34,839 bases of DNA from Pseudomonadota bacterium (GTDB lineage Bacteria; Myxococcota_A; UBA796; GCA-2862545), in contig JAGSGY010000057.1 in NCBI GenBank assembly GCA_023954855.1, forward strand, positions 1-34,839, given 5' to 3'. This document shows positions 18,066 through 26,212 of this stretch, one piece after another; positions within the stretch are counted from its first letter, which is position 1; each line of letters starts with the position of its first letter. The position numbers were made by a program, and so were the translations under genes. The notes beneath the pieces are model-generated. The model searched no databases. It saw nothing but the letters and a program-made list of their open reading frames with translations, and was not told where the DNA came from.

Positions 18066-19114
18066 GCGACCCCCAGCAGGCGCGCGATGCGGCCCTGGCG
18101 GGGTCCCGCGAACAGCGGCAACCACATCGAGTTTGGGCCCTCGGGCCTGTGCACACACATCGCGATCAGCGGCCGCTGCCAGTCGCGATCAATGCGGTGG
18201 GTGTCGCAGACTTCCCCCACACCGGGTGCAGTGCCCAACTCTGTCCCTACTTTGCATAGGGTTCGCTGATAGAACGGGCCGTCGTCCGGGCGGTGCTCGA
18301 CGTGGACCTGCATCCACCGGTCCTCGGCGACCAGCGAGAGCGTGGGGCGCCAGCGAAGCCCCCAGAGATTGGACCGCTCGGGGGTGGTGACGACCTGGGC
18401 CGGACGCGCTTCGCACCGGCCATCCGCATGAATGTCGACGAGCGTGGCCTTGCACTCGCCCTGTGCGTTCCACAGGGCGTAGGCGATTCGAGTGCGATCG
18501 CCGACCACAGCACGCGCCCAAGTCCACCGTGCGACCCCGAGGTCCTCCAGGCTTGCGAGCCCCGCGTTCCGGTCGATGTAGGCCGAGCCCTCCCCACTAA
18601 AGCTGCGATCGGACATCTCGAGGTTCCAGCGACCGTGCGCGGGTCCACTGAGCGGGCACCACTCGTGCTGGTCGTGATCGAGAGGTGCGGCATCGACGGG
18701 TTGTCGAGGCGTGCCCCGTACCTGAAGGGTCCCCTGCAGGCGTCCCCCGGGCCCGTCGAGATCCAGCCTCGCGTCCAGAGAACCATTGGTGAACGCGAGA
18801 GTGCTGCGGCCAAACGTCAGCGAGTGTCCGTCGGCGGCAGCTTGATCGGGAGGGAGCTCCTGCAGCAGGTAGTACACGCACACGCCAGCCTCGTAGATCG
18901 AGAGCGCGATGGACGGGCGCTCCCCCGCCTCACGAGCCTTTCCCCGGCGAGCCGCGCTCGCGTAGCCGGGCAGAAAGGGCAGCCCCCACGAGGCGATGGC
19001 GACCACACCGTTGCCGCGATCGTCAAGGAGATCGACGTACCACCAGCTGAAACCTCCAGGGCTCTGAAGGGCGCCTGGGAGGGGGGTGTCGGATGGATTG
19101 GTGATACGAAGCAT
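18062..19114 (-). CDS. crtC: Carotenoid 1,2-hydratase, CrtC family
   Basis: The 350-residue protein starts like the CrtC family, with SPGGFSWWYVDLLDDRGNGVV, and has the later stretches CPLSGPAHGRWNLEM, WTWARAVVGDRTRIAY and NLWGLRWRP. CrtC adds water across the terminal double bond of acyclic carotenoid ends to give a tertiary 1-hydroxyl, the site later glycosylated. The ATG at 19114 is chosen because AAGGG lies seven bases upstream and the family similarity starts there; it lies at the edge of the symmetric divergent promoter, so the leader must be very short. It is the first gene of the minus-strand operon. Confidence 0.85.
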   Translation of the reverse strand: MLRITNPSDTPLPGALQSPGGFSWWYVDLLDDRGNGVVAIASWGLPFLPGYASAARRGKAREAGERPSIALSIYEAGVCVYYLLQELPPDQAAADGHSLTFGRSTLAFTNGSLDARLDLDGPGGRLQGTLQVRGTPRQPVDAAPLDHDQHEWCPLSGPAHGRWNLEMSDRSFSGEGSAYIDRNAGLASLEDLGVARWTWARAVVGDRTRIAYALWNAQGECKATLVDIHADGRCEARPAQVVTTPERSNLWGLRWRPTLSLVAEDRWMQVHVEHRPDDGPFYQRTLCKVGTELGTAPGVGEVCDTHRIDRDWQRPLIAMCVHRPEGPNSMWLPLFAGPRQGRIARLLGVA

Positions 19115-19175
19115 GTGCAAACCCTTGACGAGCGTTGTACATCCATATACAACGGTTGCACAGGGTTTGCAAATG
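19112..19175. promoter_or_regulatory. Symmetric divergent promoter and operator of the carotenoid locus
   Basis: The 58 bp between the two start codons form concentric dyads centred at 19143/19144. The start codons themselves (CAT 19112-19114 and ATG 19173-19175), an outer pair TGCAAACCCT (19116-19125) and AGGGTTTGCA (19162-19171), and an inner pair CGTTGTA (19133-19139) and TACAACG (19148-19154) all share that centre. Candidate plus promoter: TTGACG 19125-19130, 17 bp, TACAAC 19148-19153. Candidate minus promoter: TTGCAA 19172-19167, 17 bp, TATATG 19149-19144. The promoters overlap, so one bound CarH-like repressor could silence both arms. Promoter boxes are predicted, not proven. Confidence 0.75.
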
Positions 19176-20375
19176 TCCACTCCGACCACTCACATCGCCA
19201 TCGACACCGAGGTCCTCATCGCGGGATCCGGTCCCGCTGCGCTCTGCCTCGCGGCGGCTTGTGCGGTGCGTGGGCTTCGCGTGATGGTCGTTTCAGATGC
19301 GCCTGAGCAGCCGTTCGAGGCGACCTACGGTGTGTTCGCAGACCAGCTGCCCGCTTCGCTCTCCGCTGCTGTTCAGGCGTCTTGGCCGACGGTGATCTTT
19401 CGCAGTGCGCTGGGAGACCGTCGGATCTCGCGTCCCTACGTGCGACTGAACAGCACCACCTTGCACAGCCTTTTGCATGGCGCACTTGCACAGGGTTGCA
19501 CGGTACGGGCCGGCCGGGTCAGTGTCGTTCGCGAAGAGGCGGACGTGTTCGCGGTCGAGCTGGCTTCCGGCGAGGTCCTACGGGCCCGTCGTGTGATCGA
19601 CTGCACTGGTCATGCGCGTGCGTTGCACTCGAAGCCGAGTGGCGGACTGGCCCAGCTCGCTCTTGGAGCCACACTCAGCGGCGCGCACGGTCTGACCGAG
19701 CCGCTCCTCATGGACTTTGGTGGACCGGAACGCGGCACCTTCCTCTACGCACTTCCCCTGACGAGCACCGAGCTCTTCGTCGAGGAGACCGCGCTCATCA
19801 CCGAACGCTCGCCCAACTGGACGCGAATGGAATCGGACCTGCGCGCGCGGCTCGACGCCATGGGACTTGTGGGCGAGCTTCACGTGCACGAGCGCTGCGT
19901 CATTCCGATGGATGCGTCGCTTCCGGACCTCACCTCGTCAGTGCTCGCGTTTGGAGCCGCGGCGGGCTTGGTTCATCCGGCGACCGGGTACCAGCTTGCG
20001 GCGTGTCTTGCCCTGGCAGAGCCCATGGCCGACCGTTTGGCCAACACCCTCGATGACGATGCCGCCTCTGCTGCGGCGTCCGTCTGGGAAGTGCTCTGGC
20101 CGTCCGACCGCCTCCGCGTGCGCGGGCTTCGCGTGTTCGGCGCTCGATTCGTCGCCTCGCTTGATCATGCCGATCAGGCCGCCTTCTTCGACGCCTTCTT
20201 TCGGATTCCACCCCACCTTGTTCGGGCCTACCTCGGCCACGACACCGGGATGGCCGAGACCTGTGACGCGATGCTTCGCGTCTTCCTAGCGCTGCCTTGG
20301 AGGCTTCGGTGGAAGCTCGCCCGCGTCGGCGTCGCCCAGCCCATGCCCATCGTTCGACCCCTTTTCGCTCTCTAG
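19173..20375 (+). CDS. crtL: Lycopene cyclase, FAD-dependent CrtL/CrtY type
   Basis: The 400-residue protein has the Rossmann start VLIAGSGPAALCLAAACAVRG. It then has ATYGVFADQL, equivalent to the YGVW/YGVF element of lycopene cyclases, and YVRLNSTTLHSLL, the segment that precedes the cofactor site. A C-terminal stretch, FGAAAGLVHPATGYQLA, is a strong family signature. The enzyme closes a beta-ionone ring on lycopene or a hydroxylated derivative without net redox change. With CrtC acting on the other end, a monocyclic carotenoid is expected. The ATG at 19173 has AGGG upstream within the operator. crtE follows nine bases after the stop. Whether it adds one or two rings cannot be read from the sequence. 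Confidence 0.83.
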   Translation: MSTPTTHIAIDTEVLIAGSGPAALCLAAACAVRGLRVMVVSDAPEQPFEATYGVFADQLPASLSAAVQASWPTVIFRSALGDRRISRPYVRLNSTTLHSLLHGALAQGCTVRAGRVSVVREEADVFAVELASGEVLRARRVIDCTGHARALHSKPSGGLAQLALGATLSGAHGLTEPLLMDFGGPERGTFLYALPLTSTELFVEETALITERSPNWTRMESDLRARLDAMGLVGELHVHERCVIPMDASLPDLTSSVLAFGAAAGLVHPATGYQLAACLALAEPMADRLANTLDDDAASAAASVWEVLWPSDRLRVRGLRVFGARFVASLDHADQAAFFDAFFRIPPHLVRAYLGHDTGMAETCDAMLRVFLALPWRLRWKLARVGVAQPMPIVRPLFAL

Positions 20376-20384
20376 GAGGCCCCT

Positions 20385-21455
20385 GTGTCGCTTGAACCTC
20401 ACGTCCGTCTCGTTCCCCCGCTCCCTAGCGCTGATAGCTCCGCCACGGTGGAGCCGATGGAGGCCGTCCATCACCTGATGATTCGCCTGGCTGCCGGGGA
20501 AAAGCTCGAACGTTGCGGAGCCATGGTGGTCGAGCATCTCACGACTGGCGGAAAGCGCATTCGCGCCCACCTAGCGATGGCAGCGAGCCAGGCGCTTGGC
20601 GGTGAGCCGGGTGCAGCGATCCCCTGGGCAGCGGCCTGCGAGCTCCTGCACAATGCGTCGCTTGTTCACGACGACCTGCAGGACGGTGACCGCATGCGTC
20701 GGGGGGCCCCGACCTTGTGGGTTCGCCATGGCGAGGCACAGGCCATCAACGCGGGTGACTTGCTGCTGATGCTCCCGACCCTCGCGCTCGACGAGCTGAA
20801 GACGGACGATGGCGTGCGCTGGGGACTCTCGAGGGCGCTTGCACGCTTCGCAGCCGACACGGTTCGCGGACAGAGCCTCGAGATGAGCCTGCTCGATAGC
20901 CGGCGCTTTACCTGGGCCGACTACATGCGCGCGGTTCAGGGCAAGACCGCCGGCTTCTTTGCACTCCCCATCTTTGGCGCAGCCCTGCTCGCCGGACGGA
21001 CGCGGGCCCAGGCGACCGCGCTCGCGGACGAGTTTGGTCGAATCGGCTCGATCTTCCAGATTCAAGACGACGTCATCGATCTCTACGGGGAAAAGGGACG
21101 TGGTGCCGTGGGCGCGGACATCCGCGAGGGCAAGGTGTCGGCTCTGGTGGTGGAGCACATGCGGCTGTACCCCGAAGAGTCCGAGTGGCTCTACGAGGTG
21201 CTGGCGACGCCGCGCGAGGAGACCTCGGATGAAATGGTGGCGGAAGTGATTCGCCGCTTCCGTGACGGCGGCGCCCTCGAGGAAGTCCTCGACCGCATCT
21301 ACTCCCTCGCCTCTGAGACCTACCGGTCGAGCCTGTTGCTCGACGAACCCGGCCTGCGGGTCGTGGCCATGAACACCCTCGAGAAGGTTCTCGCTGGCGT
21401 TCGACTCTTGGAACCCTCTCTCCCCATCGACGAGACCGTCGGAAGGAACGCATAA
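20385..21455 (+). CDS. crtE: Geranylgeranyl diphosphate synthase
   Basis: The 356-residue protein is a trans-isoprenyl diphosphate synthase. It has the first Asp-rich motif DDLQD in SLVHDDLQDGDRMRRG, the upstream GGKRIR substrate site and the second Asp-rich motif DDVID in FQIQDDVIDLYGEKG. Small residues before the first motif are consistent with a C20 product, and the operon context makes GGPP the expected one. The GTG at 20385 is used because AGGAGG lies five bases upstream. The final TAA overlaps the crtI start as TAATG, so translation is coupled. The N-terminal 25 residues are a little longer than in many homologues. Confidence 0.9.
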   Translation: MSLEPHVRLVPPLPSADSSATVEPMEAVHHLMIRLAAGEKLERCGAMVVEHLTTGGKRIRAHLAMAASQALGGEPGAAIPWAAACELLHNASLVHDDLQDGDRMRRGAPTLWVRHGEAQAINAGDLLLMLPTLALDELKTDDGVRWGLSRALARFAADTVRGQSLEMSLLDSRRFTWADYMRAVQGKTAGFFALPIFGAALLAGRTRAQATALADEFGRIGSIFQIQDDVIDLYGEKGRGAVGADIREGKVSALVVEHMRLYPEESEWLYEVLATPREETSDEMVAEVIRRFRDGGALEEVLDRIYSLASETYRSSLLLDEPGLRVVAMNTLEKVLAGVRLLEPSLPIDETVGRNA

Positions 21456-22978
21456 TGACCAAGCCCATTGTGATTATTGGTGCCGGATTCGGCGGACTCT
21501 CTGCAGCGATTCGTCTGCGCGCACGCGGCTGGCCGGTCGTGGTGCTCGAGGCGGGCGACCAGGCCGGCGGTCGGGGTCGCGTGTTCGAGCGTGACGGACA
21601 CAGCTTCGATGCCGGTCCTACGGTCATCACTGCGCCGTACCTGATCGAGGAGTTGTTCAACCTCTTGGGCCGCAACCTCGACGACTACGTCGATCTCGTG
21701 CCGGTGGACCCCTTCTACCGCGTCCGATTCCACGACGGAGGGCACTTCGACTACACCCAGGACGAAGAGCGGCTGCTGCCGCAAATCAAGGACATCAACC
21801 CGCGCGATGTCGACGGCTACCTGGCCATGGCCGAGCACAGCAAGCGCATCTTCGAGATTGGCTACGAGCAGCTCGCGCACGTGCCATTCGACAGCGTCAT
21901 GGACATGATTCGCGTGGCGCCGCACATGATGCGCCTCGGAAACTACAAGAGCGTGTACAGCATGGTGGCGTCCTACATCAAGGACGAGCGCCTGCGTCAG
22001 GTCTTCACCTTTCAGCCGCTGCTGATTGGCGGAAACCCGTTCACCGCGAGCTCCATCTACCTGCTGATTCACTGGCTCGAGCGCAAGTGGGGCGTGTGGT
22101 TCCCGAAGGGAGGAACGCACGCGCTGGTGAAGGCGATGGTGCAGGTCCTCGCCGAGGTCGACGTGCCCGTGCACATGAACTCCCCCGTGGAGGAAATTCT
22201 CGTCTCGAATGGCAAGGCCACTGGCGTTCGCCTTGAGAATGGCGAGGTCATCGAGGCCAGCCATGTGGTGAGCAACGCGGATCCGAGCTTCACCTACGGT
22301 CAGCTGATCAAGTCCGAGCACCGCAGCAAGCACAGCGACCGCCGGGTCAAGAACGTGCGGCAGTCCATGGGGCTCTTCGTCGGCTACTTCGGTGCCGAGG
22401 GCGACTACAACGACGATGTCATGCACCACGAAATCTTGCTCGGACCTCGGTACAAGGGGCTTCTGAACGACATCTTCAACCGTCGGGTCCTAACGGACGA
22501 CTTCAGCCTATACCTGCATCAGCCGACCCGTACCGACCCGTCGCTCGCACCGGAGGGCAAGTCCAGCTTCTACGTGTTGTCGCCGGTTCCGAACCAGAAG
22601 TCGGGCATCGACTGGGACCAGGAGGGCGAGGCCTACTTCGACCGAATTCTCGAGCACCTCGAGGGCCGCCTCATGCCAGGCCTTCGCGACCGGATCACGA
22701 CGAAGTTCCATGTGACGCCGCGCTACTTCGAAGAGGAGCTGCGCACGCCCGACGGCGCCGGCTTTGGCCCCGAGCCGACGCTCACGCAGTCGGCGTGGTT
22801 CCGCTACCACAACCGCTCCGAGGATGTGGAGGGCTTGTTCTTCGTCGGCGCAGGAACTCACCCTGGCGCCGGTGTACCCGGTGTGATCAGTAGTGCGAAG
22901 GTGCTCGATCGCGTCGTTCCGGACCCCAAGTTGGCCATTCCACTTCCGAGCCAGGTGCTTGGACGGGTGGCGAAATGA
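21455..22978 (+). CDS. crtI: Phytoene desaturase
   Basis: The 507-residue protein is a full-length CrtI. It carries the FAD motif VIIIGAGFGGLSAAIRLRARG, the GGRGR element, the family stretch FDAGPTVITAPYL and the C-terminal FFVGAGTHPGAGVPGVISS. It introduces double bonds into phytoene to give lycopene or a shorter desaturated product; the number of steps cannot be told from sequence. The ATG shares one base with the crtE stop, and its TGA overlaps the crtB ATG as ATGA, so the three enzymes are translationally coupled. Confidence 0.92.
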   Translation: MTKPIVIIGAGFGGLSAAIRLRARGWPVVVLEAGDQAGGRGRVFERDGHSFDAGPTVITAPYLIEELFNLLGRNLDDYVDLVPVDPFYRVRFHDGGHFDYTQDEERLLPQIKDINPRDVDGYLAMAEHSKRIFEIGYEQLAHVPFDSVMDMIRVAPHMMRLGNYKSVYSMVASYIKDERLRQVFTFQPLLIGGNPFTASSIYLLIHWLERKWGVWFPKGGTHALVKAMVQVLAEVDVPVHMNSPVEEILVSNGKATGVRLENGEVIEASHVVSNADPSFTYGQLIKSEHRSKHSDRRVKNVRQSMGLFVGYFGAEGDYNDDVMHHEILLGPRYKGLLNDIFNRRVLTDDFSLYLHQPTRTDPSLAPEGKSSFYVLSPVPNQKSGIDWDQEGEAYFDRILEHLEGRLMPGLRDRITTKFHVTPRYFEEELRTPDGAGFGPEPTLTQSAWFRYHNRSEDVEGLFFVGAGTHPGAGVPGVISSAKVLDRVVPDPKLAIPLPSQVLGRVAK

Positions 22979-23964
22979 GCTCGTTACCAGCGATAACCGC
23001 CAGAGAGGTGCTCGCCCAAGGATCTCGAAGTTTCGGCTTTGCGGCGCGCTTTCTGACCGCGGATCAGTGGGACGATGCGGCGGCGGTGTACGCCTTCTGT
23101 CGCATGGTCGATGACGTCGCCGACGACGAGACGGTGCCGGTGTCGGTTCGACGCGCGTCGCTGGCGATGATCCGGTCCGAGGTTCGTGGGGCCAGCGTGG
23201 CCCGGCCGGAGGTTGGGGGGCTTCTCGAGGTGGAGCGTCGTTGCGCGCTCGACCGGCAGGCCGCGCTCGCTCTGATCGATGGCTGCGAGTCAGACCTCGG
23301 CGTGGTGCGCGTTCAGAATGACGCCCAGCTTCTCGGGTACTGCTACCGCGTCGCCTCCACGGTGGGGCTGATGATGTGCGGTGTGCTGTCCGTGTATGAC
23401 CGCGATGCCAAAGCCTTTGCCATTGACCTCGGCATTGCCATGCAGCTCACGAACATCTGCCGTGATGTTCTCGAGGATGCGGCGAATGGTCGGGTCTATC
23501 TACCTGAGAGTCGCCTGAGGGCAGTGGGCGTGGCCCCGGACGCGCTCTGTAGCGGCCAGGCCAGTGAAGTCGCCGTTGCAAAGGTTGTTCTCGACCTGCT
23601 TGATCTCGCCGACACCTACTACGCTTCGGCTCTTCATGGGATGCGGTATCTGCCCATTCGGGCGAGATTCGCCATCATCGTGGCGTCGCGGGTGTATCGG
23701 CGCATCGGGCTCGTCCTGAGAAGACGGGGAGGAAATGCCCTGCTGGGACGTGCGGTGGTGCCCTTCTCTGGAAAGGTCATCGAGGCGTGCTGGGCGGTGG
23801 GGTCCTTCCTTCGACCCTCTGTGCTCGGCATCGGGCCAGGGCAGAGGCACGACGCTCGCTTGCACGCCGATCTTCAGGGCCTTCCCGGGGCCCATCGTGC
23901 GACGGGAATCACGGACGGGTCGCGAGGCCAGTTTCGGGCCGTCTTCTCTACGCATCAAACCTGA
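22975..23964 (+). CDS. crtB: Phytoene synthase
   Basis: The 329-residue protein is a squalene/phytoene synthase. It has SRSFGFAARFL near the N-terminus, the first Asp-rich motif DDVAD in AFCRMVDDVADDE, and the second signature QLTNICRDVLEDAANGRVYLP. It condenses two GGPP molecules to phytoene at the membrane. The ATG at 22975 overlaps the crtI stop as ATGA. The last 50 residues or so are Arg/Gly-rich and poorly conserved. The carH-like gene starts eight bases after the stop. Confidence 0.92.
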   Translation: MSSLPAITAREVLAQGSRSFGFAARFLTADQWDDAAAVYAFCRMVDDVADDETVPVSVRRASLAMIRSEVRGASVARPEVGGLLEVERRCALDRQAALALIDGCESDLGVVRVQNDAQLLGYCYRVASTVGLMMCGVLSVYDRDAKAFAIDLGIAMQLTNICRDVLEDAANGRVYLPESRLRAVGVAPDALCSGQASEVAVAKVVLDLLDLADTYYASALHGMRYLPIRARFAIIVASRVYRRIGLVLRRRGGNALLGRAVVPFSGKVIEACWAVGSFLRPSVLGIGPGQRHDARLHADLQGLPGAHRATGITDGSRGQFRAVFSTHQT

Positions 23965-23972
23965 GGCTCCGC

Positions 23973-24854
23973 ATGTACTGGATCAAGACTGTGTCGGAGA
24001 TGACCGGAATTCCGAAGAACACGCTGATTGCGTGGGAGAGGCGGTATGGACTCCTAAAGCCCGAGCGTTCTCCATCTGGGTACAGGGTGTACAGCGCTGA
24101 GGACCTCGAGGTGCTCGAGCGCGTGAAGGAGCTGATGAAGGCGGGCTACCGCATCTCCCAGGCTGCCGAGATGGTGCAGCGGGCTCCGCCCGGCCGGCAG
24201 GGGACGCAGCCGGAGATAGCGCCGGAGGGGCTCGACGGGCTTCGCGGCGCTCTGCTTGTAGCGTTGCTGGACTTCGACCGTCATGCCGCAGACCGGCTGG
24301 TTCGGACGGTGGTGACGCTTCCGTATGAGGCCCAACTCGACGAGCTCTATCTACCGGTGTTGCAAGAGACTGGGCACCGCTGGGAGGCGGGCGAGGTGAC
24401 GACCGTACAGGAGCACTTCGTATCGGCGTGGTGTCGCGAGCAGATCTTGGTCATGGCCCGCAGCCTCGAGTCGGGGGGGCCGCGAGCACCGCTCGCCATT
24501 TGTGCGACCCCCGCCGGCGAACACCACGAGTTTGGCTTGCTCGGCGCCGCCTTTCGTCTCGCGAATCGCGGCTATCGGCTGGTGTACTTGGGAGCGGATG
24601 TACCCACGGACCAACTCCTGGACCTCATTCGGGCGCGGAAACCGGCCCTCGTGGCCATCTCGGTGGTGATCGAGCGTGAAGGCTTTGACCTGCCGCTCTA
24701 CGCCGAGCAGCTCTTGGAGGCGCTCGAGCCGGATGGTCGGCTCCTCGTCGGTGGGAGGGCCTCGCAGAAGTGGAGGGCCAAGTCGTCTGGGCGCGTGTCC
24801 TACGGGGCGGGCCTGGAAGCCGCGGATGCCGTTGGCACCCCATTCGGGCGCTAG
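23973..24854 (+). CDS. carH: B12-binding MerR-family light-responsive repressor, CarH/CarA type
   Basis: The 293-residue protein ends the plus-strand carotenoid operon, like carA and carH in the Myxococcus car operon. It has a MerR domain (about 4-70: TVSEMTGIPKNTLIAWERRYG), a cap domain with Wx9EH (W137, E147, H148) and a B12 domain with ExHxxG (E183, H185, G188). This makes it a likely adenosylcobalamin photoreceptor repressing the crt promoters in the dark. As in the paralogue at 7232, Glu (E138) follows the cap Trp where Thermus CarH has His132. The ATG at 23973 has GAGG six bases upstream; the longer open frame from 23787 overlaps crtB. The choice between a CarA-like and CarH-like role is open. 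Confidence 0.88.
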   Translation: MYWIKTVSEMTGIPKNTLIAWERRYGLLKPERSPSGYRVYSAEDLEVLERVKELMKAGYRISQAAEMVQRAPPGRQGTQPEIAPEGLDGLRGALLVALLDFDRHAADRLVRTVVTLPYEAQLDELYLPVLQETGHRWEAGEVTTVQEHFVSAWCREQILVMARSLESGGPRAPLAICATPAGEHHEFGLLGAAFRLANRGYRLVYLGADVPTDQLLDLIRARKPALVAISVVIEREGFDLPLYAEQLLEALEPDGRLLVGGRASQKWRAKSSGRVSYGAGLEAADAVGTPFGR

Positions 24855-24904
24855 TTCACGATCGGCCTGTGTGATTGCGCCCAGCCTTGTGTTGCCGTGC
24901 TGAC

Positions 24905-24917
24905 AGAACGGCGTTCT
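24905..24917. promoter_or_regulatory. Candidate operator upstream of the sulfide oxidation operon
   Basis: AGAACGGCGTTCT is a perfect 6-bp inverted repeat (AGAACG/CGTTCT) around a single central base. It lies 66 bp before the SQR start and just after a CTGACA that might serve as a -35 box. No regulator gene is adjacent, so the binding protein is unknown. Confidence 0.4.
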
Positions 24918-24982
24918 AACCCGGACTATCGTGTGTGCTGATCTTGGCCCCTTCCTTGCAGATTGGACTGCGAGGAGGTGCG

Positions 24983-26212
24983 ATGAAGGAACTGCTCGTG
25001 CTGGGCGCCGGAACGGGTGGCTCGCTGATGGCGAACAAGATGGCGCGGATGCTGCCCGCCGACTGGCGTGTCACGGTCGTCGACCAAGATGACAAGCACA
25101 TCTACCAGCCGGGTCTACTCTTCGTGCCCTTCGGCGACTTGAGGCCCGACGAGCTTGTTCGTCCGCGCATGAACCTCATCAGCTCGGATGTGCGTCGCAT
25201 CATCCAGCCCATCGATCGCATTGACCCCGAAGCCAAGACGGTGGCTCTCGGCGACGGCACCAAGCTGACCTGGGACATCCTCGTGGTCGCGACGGGCGCT
25301 CAGATCCGCCCGGACCAGACCACCGGGATGACGGGGCAGTTCTGGCGGAAGGACCTGCACGAGTTCTACTCGCTCGAGGGCTCCACCGCCTTGGCGCAGC
25401 GCCTCGAGCGCTTCGAAGGGGGGCGGCTCGTCGTCAACTTGGCGGACATGCCGATTAAGTGCCCAGTCGCACCTCTGGAGTTCACCTTCCTGGCGGATGC
25501 CTGGCTCAAGAAGCAGGGCCTGCGTGACAAGACAGAGCTCGTGTTCGTGACCCCGCTCGATGGCGCGTTCACCAAGCCGACAGCCGCTCGTGCGCTGGGC
25601 GGCATGCTCGAGAATCGCAACATCTCGGCGGTGACGAACTTCGCGTTGTCTGACATCGATGCAGACCGTCGGGTGGCGCGTTCCTACGACGGCCGCGAGG
25701 TCGACTTCGACCTGATGGTGACGGTGCCGCTCCACGGTGGCGCTACCCCAATCCGGGCGAGCGGCCTCGGCGATGATCTCGGCTTCTTGCCGACCCACAA
25801 GCACACGCTCCAGAGTCGCGACTACCCGCACATCTTCGCCCTCGGGGACGCCACCGACCTTCCCATCTCCAAGGCCGGGGCGGTGGCCCACTTCCAGGGC
25901 GATGTCCTGCCCGACAACATCCTTCGGTACATCGATGGGCGGCCTCTCTGGCCTGGGTACGACGGGCACGCGAACTGCTTCATCGAGACGGGCCACAACA
26001 AGGCCATGCTCATTGACTTCAACTACGACACCGAGCCGCTTCCGGGACGCTTCCCGCTGCCTGGAATCGGGCCGTTCTCGCTGCTCGCCGAGAGTGAGAT
26101 CAACCACCTCGGAAAGCTCGCGTTCAAGTGGGCCTATTGGAACGTCCTGGTCAAGGGCGACGAGTTGCCGCTGGACCACCGCATGCTGATGTACGGCAAG
26201 AGGAGCGGCTGA
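24983..26212 (+). CDS. Sulfide:quinone oxidoreductase-like flavoprotein
   Basis: The 409-residue protein is an FAD disulfide-oxidoreductase-type enzyme of the SQR/FCSD group. It has the FAD motif LVLGAGTGGSLMANKMA, the ATGAQIRPDQ segment, the second FAD site FALGDATDLP and a C-terminal amphipathic region suited to membrane contact. Only two cysteines are present, C160 in IKCPVAPLEF and C332 in GHANCFIETG. They match the redox pair of SQR; the third Cys of classical type I enzymes is missing. It likely oxidises sulfide to sulfane sulfur and passes electrons to quinone. The ATG at 24983 has GAGGAGG upstream. Its TGA overlaps the next ATG (TGATG). Confidence 0.85.
   Translation: MKELLVLGAGTGGSLMANKMARMLPADWRVTVVDQDDKHIYQPGLLFVPFGDLRPDELVRPRMNLISSDVRRIIQPIDRIDPEAKTVALGDGTKLTWDILVVATGAQIRPDQTTGMTGQFWRKDLHEFYSLEGSTALAQRLERFEGGRLVVNLADMPIKCPVAPLEFTFLADAWLKKQGLRDKTELVFVTPLDGAFTKPTAARALGGMLENRNISAVTNFALSDIDADRRVARSYDGREVDFDLMVTVPLHGGATPIRASGLGDDLGFLPTHKHTLQSRDYPHIFALGDATDLPISKAGAVAHFQGDVLPDNILRYIDGRPLWPGYDGHANCFIETGHNKAMLIDFNYDTEPLPGRFPLPGIGPFSLLAESEINHLGKLAFKWAYWNVLVKGDELPLDHRMLMYGKRSG

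Noticed and set aside
16596-18269. A 557-codon plus-strand frame across the glycosyltransferase and acyltransferase
   Set aside because: Its product lacks any domain, and the minus strand there carries two genes with clear catalytic motifs and ATGA coupling.
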